A stretch of 35,742 nt of DNA from Gnetum montanum (lineage: Eukaryota > Streptophyta > Gnetopsida > Gnetales > Gnetaceae): contig MNCI01017540.1 of NCBI GenBank assembly GCA_015680685.1, forward strand, positions 7,912 through 43,653, read 5' to 3'. The translations under genes were made by a program, and so were the position numbers. This document shows positions 1-11,842 of the stretch, in pieces (the first letter of the stretch is position 1; every line of letters starts with the position of its first letter). Under the pieces are notes generated by a model. It saw only the letters and a list, made by a program, of their open reading frames with translations, made no database searches and was not told the origin of the DNA.

Positions 1-285
1 CCCACAACTGAGAGCATACCTCCGATTGCTTAAAAGGGCAAGGATCGGTTGATGAGGACTCGCGATGGAATGTAGGTGCGTTGGGAAGGGTTAGGCAAAA
101 AAAACAGCAAAAACTCCCCTCAGTTTCGACTCCAAATGATGGAAAATGAAGAAGTGCGGTGGGGTATATATAGGGGTTAGGCACTACATCAACAGAGCTG
201 CGTATACATGATTGCGTATACGCAGTCACTGCGTCGACGGGGCCGCTCACCCGTTGACCAATGTTAACCAACCCATAAAAAGCCC
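1..285 (-). repeat. Element A 3' LTR, truncated by window edge
   Basis: Read on the minus strand this is the start of a long terminal repeat of a Ty3/gypsy element. It aligns by eye with the LTR at 5170-6150: both carry GTCGAC-rich upstream sequence followed by a TATA box (TATATATA on the minus strand at 165-172). The bases just inside the element at about 290-320 resemble those preceding the LTR at 7912. The rest of this LTR lies outside the window, so no target-site duplication can be tested. The inner boundary is accurate to about 15 bases. Confidence 0.6.
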
Positions 286-2141
286 AAAACAATGAATTTG
301 AAACTCCAAATTCAGGCAGTTGAAGCACATGAAAGACCTGGACATGGCTAAGGACATGAGGAAGGGAATTAAACGCGAAAAAAAAAGACAAAAATAAAAG
401 AACGAGACTCAAAAATAACGCCAGGGGGAATAAATCGACAATGGGATCCAAAAACTAGTCAACCCCGAAATCCAAAGGATGGAAGACTTAACAAGCGGGA
501 CCAAGGAAATGCAAGTGGGTCCTCCCCATAGCAGGTCATAGCCTTAGTAGCCCCTACAAAGCCCTCAACACCGAGGTCCGTGGGCCCCAGGGCCAAGAAA
601 CGGTGCTCACCAGGTAAGACTGCGACCCAAGAGATCCCACCAAGGCATGGAAAGCCCATGGATACCATGGCACAGTTTCATGACATAAAACAGGCAGTGA
701 GGTGAGTGGCAGAGAGAATGGAAGGAAGAGAAAGACGAGAGAATGGTATTCCGTTCTTCAGTCACAGGAAACCCCATGTGGAGATGTGGTTAAGTGACTC
801 GGTAGAACCGTTCCAAAGTTCAGACCCAAAACTAGTCGCATTCAGTGACATCGCAGTAATAGACGAAGTCCCAGACATCCCCCAAGGAGGCAAGAATGAC
901 CTCACAGAGAACCACCACTCCAACAAACATGAGAAGAAGGAAGTGAAACGGGTCAAAGTTAGAGGGGACCAAGGAAGTCCCATAACTAGTGTGTGTGGCC
1001 CATGAGAGGCAGTCTAAGGGGTGTGCCTTGAATTCCCCCGCGATTCGTTTTGCTTTTTTTTTGTGCAGGGAAACCACACCATGCGAAGACCCATGCATGT
1101 TTGCATGCATCCGACCAAGGGGTGTGCTTTGAATCCTCATTTTATTTGTTTATTTTGTGTTGTTGTTGTTTTTTTTTTTTTTTTGAATTTTTGAATTTTT
1201 TCAGTGAGGACCACACCATGCAAGGTCAGACTGCCCAAAAGCTTCCATGGAGAGACACTTGGAGTGGGAGGAAATCCGTAAGGGCACACTGGCAACCCAA
1301 GGAACAGAACAGGACAATGAATAAAGTGTTCCCCTTGAAGTCACACCCAATTCAAACCATGGGGCCATCCCTGAGTTTGGGAACTACATAATTCACACAT
1401 TAATTAAAATGTTATTAAGGTAAGGGGTTGCAGGTGCTCAACAGAAGGGAAACCATGGAGTGGGTGAATGGGTGGATGACATGAACTCACTGCCGATTTT
1501 ATGAGTGGAAAGTAGACGTAAAATCTTAAAAGAACCATGCGAGGGCAGAAACTAGACAACTAGGTAGACGAGTGTACATTACCCATCGCAACGAAAATCA
1601 TCCACACAAACATCTGAAGACAACAAGATGACAGATTAGCAATTACACGAAAAAATAAAATAGTTATAAAGAAATGAAAAATATAAACGATGGTGAAAAA
1701 CAAAAAAGTGTAAAACAAAAAAAATGACAAAACAACGAGGGGGTGTAGTGGAATGGATTAGCAGGGATGACGGTCTCCCCCACAACTGGGTGAAAAGGAG
1801 GAAACACGAAAAATGGAGCGTGGCCGATGAACCTCTTCCATTTTATCCATGCGTTCAAAGTAGGCTCGAACAAGCCCCTCAAACAGTTCCATGCATAATG
1901 TGCTACTAGCATAATCAGTTGTCAACCACTGGGTGCCTTCTTGGTTAGTGGCTGTTGCGTACAGGCACTATTGAACAGGTAATTCCTCAGTACATCGGCT
2001 ACATGCTTGAAGGGATGTCCAGTTAGCGAACCATAATTGTTGCACACAGTTGCACCCTGAGTCACTGTACGCGATGCATCGGATGTTCTTCTTCTCGATC
2101 TTTCCAAAAGGATTTTCTTTTGATATTTCAAGGGAAAGATC
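286..2141 (-). other. Element A region between protease and 3' LTR, no RT or integrase
   Basis: These 1.86 kb lie where pol should follow the protease of element A. In all frames I find no reverse transcriptase (no YxDD context), RNase H or integrase motif. Short open stretches exist on both strands but none resembles a known protein. About 1014-1220 contains an imperfect tandem duplication: the string GGGGTGTGCCTTGAAT recurs near 1118, and CCACACCATGC occurs near 1074 and 1211. A poly-T run sits near 1170-1184. The interval next to the protease (about 1920-2140) shows weak similarity to the matching part of element B. Confidence 0.5.
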
Positions 2142-2560
2142 TCAGAGTCCTAGTTTTGCATCCACCGTGCTTAGCCAAGCCCTTCCCATGATGATTGGAA
2201 AGTCCCCCCTGCAATTTTCTACACAGATGACAAGGAAATCAGCAAGATAGGACCACCTGCTAATGGTGGTCACAATGTACTCCGCCACTCCCAAGGGAAC
2301 AATGATGGAGTAGTCTGCCAATTCGAGCCTAATGTTGCTCTTCTTTAGTGGGGGCAAGTTCCAATGCTTATACATGTCATAAGAGATCAAATTGACAACT
2401 GACCCCGAGTCTAGAAGAGCTTGACAGGGCTCATGCCCTGCCACCTGAAGATGGATGAGGGGACTTCTCGGATCAATCAATTTCCAGGGAAGGTGACCTG
2501 CTTTTACCCAATCGGTCACTGCATGAGTAAGCATGACCGTTTGGATGTTTGAGTGTTGTT
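2142..2560 (-). pseudogene. Element A retropepsin-like aspartic protease
   Basis: A 130-residue reading frame on the minus strand matches the retropepsin fold of Ty3/gypsy elements. It has the active-site triplet in LLDSGS, followed by NLISYD, a central IIVPLG strand and a C-terminal IIMGRAWL motif, which is the usual ILGR-like flap end. It would cut the Gag precursor during particle maturation. It follows gag and a proline-rich linker, as in element B, and is then followed by non-coding sequence instead of RT. The catalytic triplet is intact here, unlike in element B (DLG). The frame is not fused cleanly to gag because of stops and frameshifts upstream, so I call it a pseudogene of a retroelement. 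Family-level call is firm; lineage (Athila-like) is inferred. Confidence 0.8.
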
Positions 2561-3122
2561 GTTATTAGCTTGGAGGCTGCTCGGGCGGTGGAATAGTGGA
2601 GGCGTTTGAAGGTTCAGAGGCACCAGCCACTGGTGGGAGCGAGGGTGTGCGTGCATGATTGGGTCAGAAGAAGAGACGTTTCCGTGGCTTAGCTTCCAGT
2701 CCACTCGGCTGGGGAGCCGATTGGATGTTGACAATGCTCGTAGTGTTTCGTTGTTGTGGCTATGATGGTATCTCTCCCTGCATCGGAGGTGTAGGTGGCA
2801 GCTGAGTGGGATGTGGTGGAGGAGTGGTAGGAGAAGATGATGGAGGATAAAAGAGATGTGGGTTTTTCCCCCGGGGTGATAGAGATTGAGGTTGAAAATA
2901 CTCCGGGGGGTGGTAATGACTTTGAAAGGCCGCATGGCTAGAAGAGTCCCTTGGAGAGATTGGTTACTAAACATAGTACCCATAAGGATCTGGCTGTTTG
3001 TAAGGGGACTGCTACCTTGGAGGTGGCATCCCCCATGTTTGTGGGTGCTGCCACTGTTGGAAGTATTCATACGGTTGCGGTGGCGCTCCACTTGGATAGT
3101 ATCCTTGCTGCTGCTGGTGGAA
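2561..3122 (-). pseudogene. Element A Gag-protease proline-rich linker
   Basis: The minus strand encodes a Pro/Gln/Ser/Tyr-rich stretch, with PPP and SPS runs and a DPYGYYV string, broken by several stops. The same low-complexity linker, including DPYGYYV, lies between gag and protease in element B at about 10970-11460. Its role is unknown. Shared composition and position show it belongs to the ancestral reading frame rather than being intergenic filler. Confidence 0.55.
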
Positions 3123-5022
3123 TCACCTAGAATTTTCTTGTGGATAAGACAACCTTCGAGGTGTTTGAATTTGTGCCAAGCGAGGGTTCGATGCGTACAC
3201 CCCAGACTCTTGAAGATGTGACACCATAGGACAACATCCCTTAGGATGTTCATATTGGCATATGCCACATTCATCTTCCTCCTTGGTGTTAGAGTCTGCA
3301 ACCTGCTCTACTACAGCAACTTTGTCCTTTCCCTTATATAAGGCACATTCTGCTTCCTTCTTCCTACGTTGATCGCGGTCATTACCTTGTGCTATGGACT
3401 CCTTTGCGATTTTCAACACGCTTTGGACCTTTTCGTCCAAAGAGTCCCACATCTTATCTACATTTGCCAAAATTTCAGATGTGAACTTTTGTAACGGCAA
3501 AGTCTTTAGGTTTACCGCTGCTTCCAGCGATGATTCTTCCTCCTCATCACAAAAATGGACTTTCCTTTTTATGAGGGAAGGATCCTAGTTGAATTCTTCT
3601 GCACTCTCCTTTTTTTTTGAGTTCTCCTTCCTCCTTGGCCACCTGGTCAATGAGGCATTACAACTGATGGACCCTTAGCTCTGACAACCGTCCCTTAGCG
3701 TACACGTCCAGGGTCTTTCATGTTTCAAAACGGAGCCCATCAATAATGTGGCAACGTTGTGCCTACTAAGAGTAACCATGACCAGGGCATCAATGCAATA
3801 GTGAGTAATACCTGCTCATGGCAGCATCCAAGGGTTCATGATTTCCTTGTTTCCAACCTTGGATCTGTCGTCTCAGATTCACCACTCTAGAGTACGTTTA
3901 ATATTTGTCATTAAAGATTTCAAGCATCGTCCTCCATCTTCCGATTGATTTTGGCTCCAAGGACCGGTACCAACTTTCAGCTTCTTTGATGAGTGTGCGA
4001 GGGAACAACTTCAACTGTTGCCAATCATTATCAATGTTTTGCAGGGTGCAGGCATCATGGAACGCCTGCAGGTGGGTCTACGGATCACAGTTGTATCCCC
4101 CTTCGAATCTGGGGATGTTATTCATAACAACTCGCTTGATCTGACTATCCTTTATGTGCCTACTCAGAATGTGAACTGCCTCTATGATCTGGAGCATGCT
4201 CCGAGTAGCTAACAATGGTTGATTTGAATCATAGTCTTGTTGGGGACTATGATGTCTGTGACGATTCTGGATACCCCTCCTTTCATGCTCGCAAGCATCA
4301 CGCAATGGTTCACGTGTTTCTGCTTGTTTCTCCTTCTGGTTCTTCTGAACCTTTTTACTCCCATCCTTGTGCTTCCTCCTACCTCGATTATGATCAGAGC
4401 CTGAGCTAGATGAAGGAGAAGGAGAGCGAGAGGATGGAGAAGAAGGAGAACGATCTCTCCCTATACCCTGATGATGGTCCTGATCATCCCGTTCATCCTT
4501 GCTATGTCACCCTTCATCTCCTTAGGAATCTTAGCCACCTAGGTGCTTGGAATGAATCATGGATTGGAGGACCTGGTGCCCCATGGGAAGTTCGGTTGAA
4601 TGGGTGTCATAAAAGATGGGATCCCCATCATCTGGTAGCCCTTGCAAAAATAAGGGATTACTGAATTGTTTCCTCTTCAGCTGTTCATATTTGTCCGCCT
4701 GTTGTTGATCTCTTACTCGTTGAGCCTCATTGGGACGATAGTCCCGGTAGTCATGGTCCTCCATGACATACTCTGCTCCAAGGTGCTAGATGCCCAATCT
4801 GCCAAGATTGTGAAATAGCATTGCAGGAGCCGATCGGTTGGGAGGGTGTACAATATTGCCCTCCATGTCCCGCCATCGTAGGTGCTCATCCTGATGTAGG
4901 ATGAATGTGAAATTAGGGATGTACTCATCGGGATGCTTGTACACCACCCGACATTCTTGTGGCATCGGTGGGGTGGATATCTCCCTCATGTAAGAAGACA
5001 TGCTAGACGTTAGATGGTCCAT
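3123..5022 (-). pseudogene. gag: Element A gag (capsid and zinc knuckle)
   Basis: Gag forms the retrotransposon particle. The first ATG after the primer site is at 5022. The N-terminal part carries the FTFILHQDEH and GNIVHPP strings that recur in element B. The capsid core (about 4240-3700) reads MNNIPRFEGGY, FHDACTLQN, SWYRSLEP and RRQIQGWKQ, matching the retrotrans_gag pattern and the same blocks in elements B and C. A degenerate knuckle, CGICQYEHPKGC (CX2CX3HX3C), lies near 3240-3280. The frame from 5022 to about 3700 is largely continuous but carries several TAG/TAA/TGA stops, and the C-terminal part is in another frame. It is therefore a dead copy. Protease follows downstream on the same strand. 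Confidence 0.8.
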
Positions 5023-5150
5023 GTAATCGATGTACCTTAATACTAACTTTTAATCTGCCTAGCATGCATAAATATTTCTATCATGGGTCCGTTCCAATGA
5101 CTTGAATGATAATTTCACTAAGGTTAGATGACGCATGTAAGACTTAACAG

Positions 5151-5168
5151 TCCCCAGCAACGGCACCA
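5151..5168 (-). other. Element A primer-binding site (tRNA-Asp type)
   Basis: On the minus strand this reads TGGTGCCGTTGCTGGGGA, which matches the complement of the plant tRNA-Asp 3' end (from established knowledge TGGCGCCGTTGCCGGGGA) at 16 of 18 positions. Both differences are C-to-T and keep G-U pairing. It starts two bases inside the LTR end (CA at 5170-5171), the standard place for minus-strand priming. It fixes the orientation of element A as minus. Confidence 0.85.
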
Positions 5169-5169
5169 A

Positions 5170-6150
5170 TGATGAGCGGCTAGGTACCCCTACGCCCGAC
5201 CATACGAATCACGAGCATTCACATGCGACCCAGTCGAATTCCATAGACTGTAAGTACTTAACATACACTAGACTCTAACCAATGGAACTTTGGATTAGAA
5301 TGATCATTGTCTTCCTAATCTCACTTGTGATGTTCCGTTTACAATGGTTAACTGAGACTAAGGCTAATGATTTTTATAGCTTTTCGCATATCTTTTGGCG
5401 GCTAATTTAAGGTATGAAAGCTAAGGAATAAAGTATTATCTAATCTCTAATTATCCTAACTTGTATTCTAACTATTCCTAGCATAAGTATCCGGTCCCAT
5501 CTTCCAAGCACGTTCTGAGCATCTCCTAACAATTCTGGGCTACCAGACGTTAAGCGTCACTGGGTTTACCAAGTTTTTGATTTACGTTCGAGATGGTCGT
5601 ACTTATGGTCTTTACGGACTATGAATGAACAATAGTGATTAAAATAATAATAACAGAAACTTAAGTAATTAACATGTAACTAGCAAAGCATAGATATATT
5701 AAACTACTGGATGCATAAAATAGCTAAGTCCAAATGCTGTAAGGAATGCTTGAATAGTTTGTCTTTATTGTCGTCACGCCAATGGGCTCAGATACATCAA
5801 CGCTCAAATAAAGAGCCGATCACTTTTCTTACACCTGTTGCGGGCACTTGGAAAATATTCTATCTCCTGCGGGAACAAACTGCAAGAGGTTCGCTACAAC
5901 TAACTGAAAGATGCCTAGATGAGGCGGAAGGCCCTCTTATTTATAGGCTGAGATGGGCGACTACGTAAACGGGGCCACGTCAACAGGCCTGCATCAACGC
6001 GGTAGGCTACGTCGACGGGCCCGCATCAATGCGACAGGCTACGTCGACTGGCCTGCATCAACATGGCCGCGTATATGTGGCCCCGTCGATACAGGACTCA
6101 ATGACACTTCATCAATGGGTAAACACAATGTCAACCTTGCACAACTCTAT
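5170..6150 (-). repeat. Element A 5' LTR with TATA box
   Basis: On the minus strand the repeat ends in CGCTCATCA just before the primer site, like the LTR ends at 8770, 13012 and 31042. A minus-strand TATAAATA sits at 5938-5945, with GC-rich tandem units upstream of it (higher coordinates). The far end is placed near 6144-6153 by similarity with the start of the 3' LTR at about 275-285. Length is about 980 bases. It would supply promoter and polyadenylation signals for element A. Confidence 0.65.
5965..6085 (-). repeat. GC-rich tandem units in element A U3
   Basis: Three imperfect units of about 32-34 bases, each with CTACGTCGAC (or CCACGTCAAC) followed by GGCCTGCATCAA-like sequence, lie directly upstream of the LTR TATA box. 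The block is far richer in G+C and CpG than its surroundings. Related GTCGAC blocks stand in the same place in the other LTRs (about 205-245 and 12195-12230), which suggests repeated enhancer-like units. Confidence 0.6.
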
Positions 6151-7560
6151 TTTATGAGAATTCAAAGATGGTTTGAAGAAAGAAATGTAAGGACATGGTC
6201 ACAATAGATCTCTAGGAATGCTGCATCATTCCAAGTGGTGCTAGGGACCAGAGAAGGAGCCACAATAGTGATAATGTAACACCGAGATGCACCATAAGCA
6301 ATAGAGATGATCACTAATCAGATCAAAGAATCTTTCAATGTACATGTTGTACCACTAGTGAATCTAACTAGAACCAGAGATGCTAAGATGTTAGCCAGAA
6401 CCTTGATGACTCCTACTAATCATGATGATGTGCTCGATAGACTACTGTAGACTAGACAAATCATGACAATACTTTTTAACATTCCCAATGCTGTCACTGT
6501 AGTAGAGTTTGAGGTTATCACTACCAAAGAAAAACTAGTCATGGTAGAGACTAGGGCAGAGCATGTAGAGGTAGAAATTTTGAAACTACAAGAAGAGCTC
6601 ATAGCCCTAAGAGCTAAACATAGAGATCCCATAAATTTTATTACACCTAACCATATAGAATAGTTTAGAATAGAGCAAAATAAACCATTTGATCAAGTAA
6701 AATAAATAGCTAGCAACTAAAAAGGAGAAAGTAGTATGGAATGCCTTTGTTGTTGAAGCACAAACATATGCACCTGTTAAGGCACTTACTGCAGTACAGG
6801 AGGAAAATAAACAACTTGTTGCTAACAACATGAGGTTTACCATTGTAGAGAAGTAGAAAAACATCTTAGAGGAGAGCATCCACTAGTTAAGGAAATAGGT
6901 GGTGAGGGTGAACCAAGATATGAACTACCTCGTAAGAGAAAATAGAATCCTCTCTATGGAGGAGGTATGCTCAATTTAACAAAAATCAACCATTGAAACC
7001 AATGCCTAGAAAAACAAGGCAAAGAAACACAAGAGGCTTAAGGAACACTTCCATGATCAGGTCAACATGTAAAGCAAATCAATAAGAAAAAAAACCTAGA
7101 TGGAAAAGGCTAGAATCAGCTCCATTTCAGCAGAAAATCCTCACTCGCAATCCATCCTTAATAGTTATGCCCTTGTCCACCAAGAGAAACTAAAAAACAA
7201 AGACTTGTAAATAGAGAACCTCAAAGAGTGCATGGGGTTAGCTAACCTTCGTTATGCTAGCCTAGCCATGTTAATAGCAAGTAGGCCCAGAAATGAGCTG
7301 GAATAGTAAAGAGTAGCCACATATGCACTGTACAAGAAAAAGTTTATAGATAAGAAATATGCTTTAAAGAAACTCCAAGTGGAAAATTCTAAACTAGAAG
7401 CAGTAAAGGCTAGCTACCAAGAGCAAAAAGATGTAGCAATAAACTTAGCTAAAAGATTATCAGACTACCATGAATTGCGAGAGAAGTTTAGAGCATTCGA
7501 AGAGGAGAGAAGGCAGTTCATAGCTTGGAATGTCAAAGCAAATCAAATGTTTCCATAACT
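6151..7560 (+). pseudogene. Decayed long coiled-coil protein of an older gypsy element
   Basis: The plus strand encodes a Lys/Glu/Leu-rich sequence that can be followed for over 400 codons with roughly a dozen stops and some frame changes. Its best-preserved part (6463-6663) reads as heptad-like helix, for example KLVMVETRAEHVEVEILKL; later parts include KKLQVENSKLEAVKASYQEQ and ELREKFRAFEEERRQF. This is typical of a long coiled coil. It lies upstream of the PPT and LTR at 7912, so by position it is the last gene of a plus-strand retroelement, the place of env-like ORFs in Athila-type elements. There is no signal peptide or transmembrane segment that I can see. Function unknown. Confidence 0.45.
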
Positions 7561-7911
7561 ACCATGCCCATGGGATGTGCCATTTTCATCAAACATTGGT
7601 TCATCAACATGGATAGTTCATGATCCAAGAACCAGTAGAGATTTCAAAAGCCTGATGACAAGGGGAAGTAATTGACAGAAGAGCCGCTACCATCAAGAAC
7701 TACCTAAACTACATTGAGCTTCACCAGATTTTGTATTTTCTTTTTTGTTAAACTTTTTATGTTATGTGTTATTTTTGTAAACACCATTGCTGCATTAAAG
7801 AGTCATGTATATAGTAGTCAGTGTCATGTAAATCTACCTCCTAATTTTATAAGGAACTCCATCTTCATTTTGTTTTAACTCAAGGATGAGTTTTCAATTA
7901 GTCGTGGGGGT
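7561..7911 (+). other. 3' untranslated region and polypurine tract before LTR
   Basis: No coding sequence is visible. The stretch ends in CAAGGATGAGTTTTCAATTA and a G-rich tract GTGGGGGTA directly before the LTR start TGATAAATCG. A purine-rich tract at this place primes plus-strand DNA synthesis in LTR retrotransposons. It marks 7912 as an LTR start and the upstream sequence as the internal 3' end of an element. Confidence 0.55.
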
Positions 7912-8770
7912 ATGATAAATCGATTTTTAGTTGACTACGATTTTAGGCATCTAATATTAGAGCCATGATATTGGCTCCTCAATATTGGGGCACAAGCTAC
8001 GATGTCACATATTCAATATCATGGATGTTGCATATTCAATAAATACAACACTTAAGCATATGGTCCAAGAATAATTTTATTCCAACTTAGCAAATTCTAT
8101 TAATTCTTTTCTTAATTTTAGCACTTTGCACTTAGCATTGTATGTCAGAGTGTGATGTTAAGTGATTGAACGAAGTCTTTATTAGAGAGGAATGTACTTG
8201 GACATGTTTCATGACTAGAAATAAAGATCGAGATTACTTTCCATCATTGCAACATCACTTAGATTGCTTACTCCTTTCTTAGTTACTATTTACATTTACA
8301 TGAACTTTACTCTTACTACTATTAAGCAAAATGGATACAACTGATTCTAAGTGTTAAGTGTGATAGTTTGGTAACCCAGTAGTATTATCGCTTTGTTCGC
8401 CCAATAGTAGAATACTTGGTAATCCCAGTAATGATTGCATGAGTCCAAAACATGTGTAGAGAATTAGAAATGGATGTCCATCGCAATAAGCTAGATTAGA
8501 TTCATTTAATATTACTTAGACTTAGAAACCATTTTCTTTACTTTATGTGTACTAGGAGAAACATGGCCTACACAACATCAATTATCATACACCTCATAGT
8601 GAGTTAAACCATACGCATCAAATTTACTCACTCACATGGAAAAACAACGATAGTGAACTTTAACCAATTACTAGCATGATCACATTGCCTTGTCTATGAA
8701 ATTCAACTAGGCTATGTGTGAACACTCATATCTCGTATGGTTGGATGTTGCATTACTCCACTACTTATCA
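7912..8770 (+). repeat. LTR at the head of element B
   Basis: The repeat starts TGATAAATCG after a polypurine tract and ends CTACTTATCA two bases before a primer site. The last 250 bases align with those of the LTR at 12100-13012, but many positions differ (by eye perhaps a third). It serves both as 3' LTR of the coiled-coil element to its left and as 5' LTR of element B. It contains no gene. The TATA region near 8050 is degenerate. Confidence 0.65.
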
Positions 8771-8771
8771 T

Positions 8772-8789
8772 TGGTATCGTTGCTGGGAA
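8772..8789 (+). other. Element B primer-binding site
   Basis: The sequence TGGTATCGTTGCTGGGAA is a decayed version of the tRNA-Asp complement seen in element A and lies two bases after the LTR end CA. It orients element B on the plus strand. Confidence 0.7.
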
Positions 8790-8906
8790 CAAGTTAATGT
8801 ATGCTAAGTAATTGATTTCTCAAAGTTTGTTGTATCCAAAACACAAAGTCAATCCTTACATCCATAAGCAAAGCACAATTAAAAAATAGCATCTAAAAAC
8901 TATAAT

Positions 8907-10760
8907 ATGGCTTCAACCAAAGATCAACCATCACCTGCCAAGGAGACAAGAAAAAGAAATGACATAATCATTGATGAAGAGGAATGGGAGATGCCAATGT
9001 AAATAAGAATCACTTATGCTCACATTGATCCTTACCATGTAGACTTCACTTTTATCTTCCATCAAGACAATTAAATGAGGTGAAGAGACATGTAAGGCAA
9101 CATAGTCCTACCTCCAAAACATGCAACACTTAACATGCTCCAAACTACCTTAAGGGGAATACATCTAGACTAGATCCAGTAAGGGTATCATGTGACTCAA
9201 CACATGATAAGACCCTATGAACCCATAAAGGACCTGATGAAAAGAGATGCTACCATGAAGATTAAGCATGTACACAACAAAGGAAAGCAAGCCAACACTT
9301 CTATTGTCTTGGAATAACTTGATGTTGATACATTCATTTCAAAACAACTCCACCAAAACCATGAGAAGCCTTCAAAAACACCTATCATTAGACTTGAGGA
9401 ACCTGTCAAAGCCCAACTTCATTTCACTCTAGCAGAGACCCCCCATAAGGAGGCTACTGACTCAAGGTATAAGCATGACTCAAACCCAAGAGTTCCTAAT
9501 AAATCCTACAAAGAAGCATATAAAAGTCATGAAAGGAGAACAAGTTAGCATCATTCTCCTACTACCACATCTGCCTCATCATGATTATTAGAGGACTATG
9601 ACAAAAGATGACATAAGTACCAGGACTATGATAGGGAAGGAAGGAGGACTCATGGTCATGTTGACCAATATTCAAGACATTTTGATATAAAAGATGAAGA
9701 ACATGAATAAAGGAGATGAAGGGATAGAAGAGAGGATCAAGAGAGATATGAGCATAGAAGGGGTCACTGCTAGAATAGAGTATATGAATCCAACCATGAT
9801 GATGAATTCCTTATGGTAGTCGAAAACATGATAAACATCCAAGAAGCTATCCAAATACCAACCAAGCATGTGAGGCATAGCCAAATCAAATGTCTAGACA
9901 TGAACAATATTCCAAGATTTGAAGGTGGCTATAACACTGATCCATAACATCACCTTCAAGATTTCCATGATGCTTGTGCCCTCCAAAACACTGAGAGTAA
10001 TTGACAAAAGTTGAAGCTATTTCATAGAACACTTGTGAAGGAGGTGGAGAGTTGGTATAGGTCACTGGAACCTGAATCCATCAACTACTGGAGTACCATG
10101 CTCAAACTCTTTAATGACAAATACCAAACCTATTTATGAGCGTCAAACTTAAGAAAAAAAATCCAAGGATGGAAGCAAGAGACTAACGAGACCCTAGATG
10201 TGGTAATGGAAAAATACTATTCAGTACTACATAGGTGCTTAGACTATGAATTTTCATCAAAGGAATAGCTTAGGCACATTGTAGATGTTTTGCAAAGCAA
10301 AACCACAAAGACTCAAGGGGTTTACACCCAAGGGAGATTATCAAAAATGATCATCCATCACATTCAAAAACTAATCAATCAAGTGGCAAAAGAGGAAGGT
10401 GAACTACAAAAAATGAAATCAAGTGAAGACTACAACAAAGATCCATCAATCTAAAAGAGAGATGCACAAGTCTACGATACACAAGAGGAGGAAACCTTAT
10501 ATCAGGCTATTCAAAAAAAGACTTTACTAATTCGAAGATTTGTAAAGGATATCACAACAAAAGTAGAGAAAATGTGGGATTCTGTTGATGAAAAATTTAC
10601 AAGTGCACTAATTATAGTGAAGGAAAGAAATGAGCAAGCCTTTGGTAAAGGCAAAGACAAAAGGAAGAAGAAAAAACCTGGACAAAAAGGCAAAGTTGCT
10701 TCATTGGCTGAGTGTTCAAACACAAGCTCCACAAATAAGGAAGGTTGCACTGTGTATTAG
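8907..10760 (+). pseudogene. gag: Element B gag
   Basis: The first ATG after the primer site (8907) opens a Lys/Glu-rich N-terminus. Blocks FTFIFHQD and GNIVLPPK match element A. The capsid core at about 9880-10200 reads MNNIPRFEGGYNTDP, FHDACALQN, SWYRSLEPE and KKIQGWKQE. Near 10570 a block KVEKMWDSVDEKFTSALI matches the region before the zinc knuckle in element A, but the knuckle itself is unrecognisable (GCTVY then a stop). Many stops and frameshifts make it non-functional. It is more decayed than gag of A. Confidence 0.75.
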
Positions 10761-11460
10761 GATGTTGTCCAATCATAGCACACTTACAAGAGATAGGGGC
10801 ATATGCACTTAATTCAATATTTGTTCAAAAATAGATGCCCAAACAGTTACCTTATCCTCAAGGAAACTATAGATAGAATCTCCAACTAATGTATTATCCT
10901 AGTGTTGTCTTACTGCAATTGCAAGAGCAATACCATTAAAAGTGGCAACAGCCTCAATTATGGTCCATGCCACCATAGCACCAATAGTATCCATATCAAC
11001 AACTTGATCCCTATGGATACTATGTCCAACTTCTAGTCTCACCAACAAATGCAACTATTCAAACTTCATAATATTATCCCCCAAAATACAACTAATCGAT
11101 GCTACCAAGGACCAACTCAGACTCGTATGTTCATTCACAAGTAGATAATTTTTCAAATCCAAATCCAAATCTTTTGCCACTAGTGCCACCACCCACGATG
11201 CAAGGAGAATTTCCATCACAACTATAGTAGAAGAGATCTACAAGGGTAGTGAACATAAAATTGGAGGATCTTACCAACAACACTAAGGGCAAAACAAAGA
11301 AACATCCTTTCTTTAGTACAAGTCCAAAAAAGACTAGTACAAGTAGAGCTTCATCGAGACTAACTTCCCCTCCCATAGATTCTCTTAATACTAACAAGCT
11401 TCTATCATCATCAAGTCCAAACATATAAATTGTCATGCTCATTGAAATCGTTACAGACTA
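10761..11460 (+). pseudogene. Element B Gag-protease proline-rich linker
   Basis: In one frame the sequence reads WSMPP, LDPYGYYVQ, and then Pro/Ser/Thr-rich text with many stops; these align with the linker of element A in the same order. No zinc finger or enzyme motif is present. It joins gag to the protease at 11461. Confidence 0.5.
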
Positions 11461-11842
11461 GATCAAGAAAAGATCACTCCCTAAGAAGAGAATTGATCTA
11501 AGAATTCCTTTGATTTATCTACAAGTAGCTAGAAATCTACCATGCAAAGCTTTGTTAGACTTAGGTTCTAGGATGAATTTGATCTCCTACAAAACATACC
11601 AAGCATGGAACCTACCACCATTACAAGAGTGCAACATCAGGTTGGAGCTTGCACATCAGTCTATCATCATTCCTTTGGGACAGATAGATGATGTAGTTAC
11701 CACTATTAATGGGTGGTCCTATTTAGCAAACTTTCTTGTAATCAATGTGAAAGATGCTAATAAGGAATTTCCAATAATCATGGGGAGGACATGGCTTAGC
11801 ACAATCAATGCTAAGCTAAGTATGAGGGATCTATCAATTTAG
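11461..11842 (+). pseudogene. Element B retropepsin-like protease, active site altered
   Basis: The 110-residue frame from 11510 aligns throughout with the protease of element A: LPCKALLDLGS, NLISY, WNLPPL, IIIPLG, and IIMGRTWLSTINAKL at the end. The catalytic triplet is DLG instead of DSG, which should abolish activity. After the frame ends, about 250 bases of non-coding sequence lead straight to the next LTR, so no RT, RNase H or integrase follows. The element is therefore a gag-protease unit only. Confidence 0.75.

Noticed and set aside
706-1005. 99-codon open frame on plus strand in element A
   Set aside because: Runs against the element's orientation, resembles no protein, and has no counterpart in element B.
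1090-1112. ATGCATG/CATGCAT inverted repeat resembling an RY motif
   Set aside because: Short palindrome inside a dead element; no gene nearby for it to regulate.
1724-1909. Open frames on both strands around 1664-1912
   Set aside because: Both strands are open over the same bases, and the sequences are of low complexity; no support for coding.
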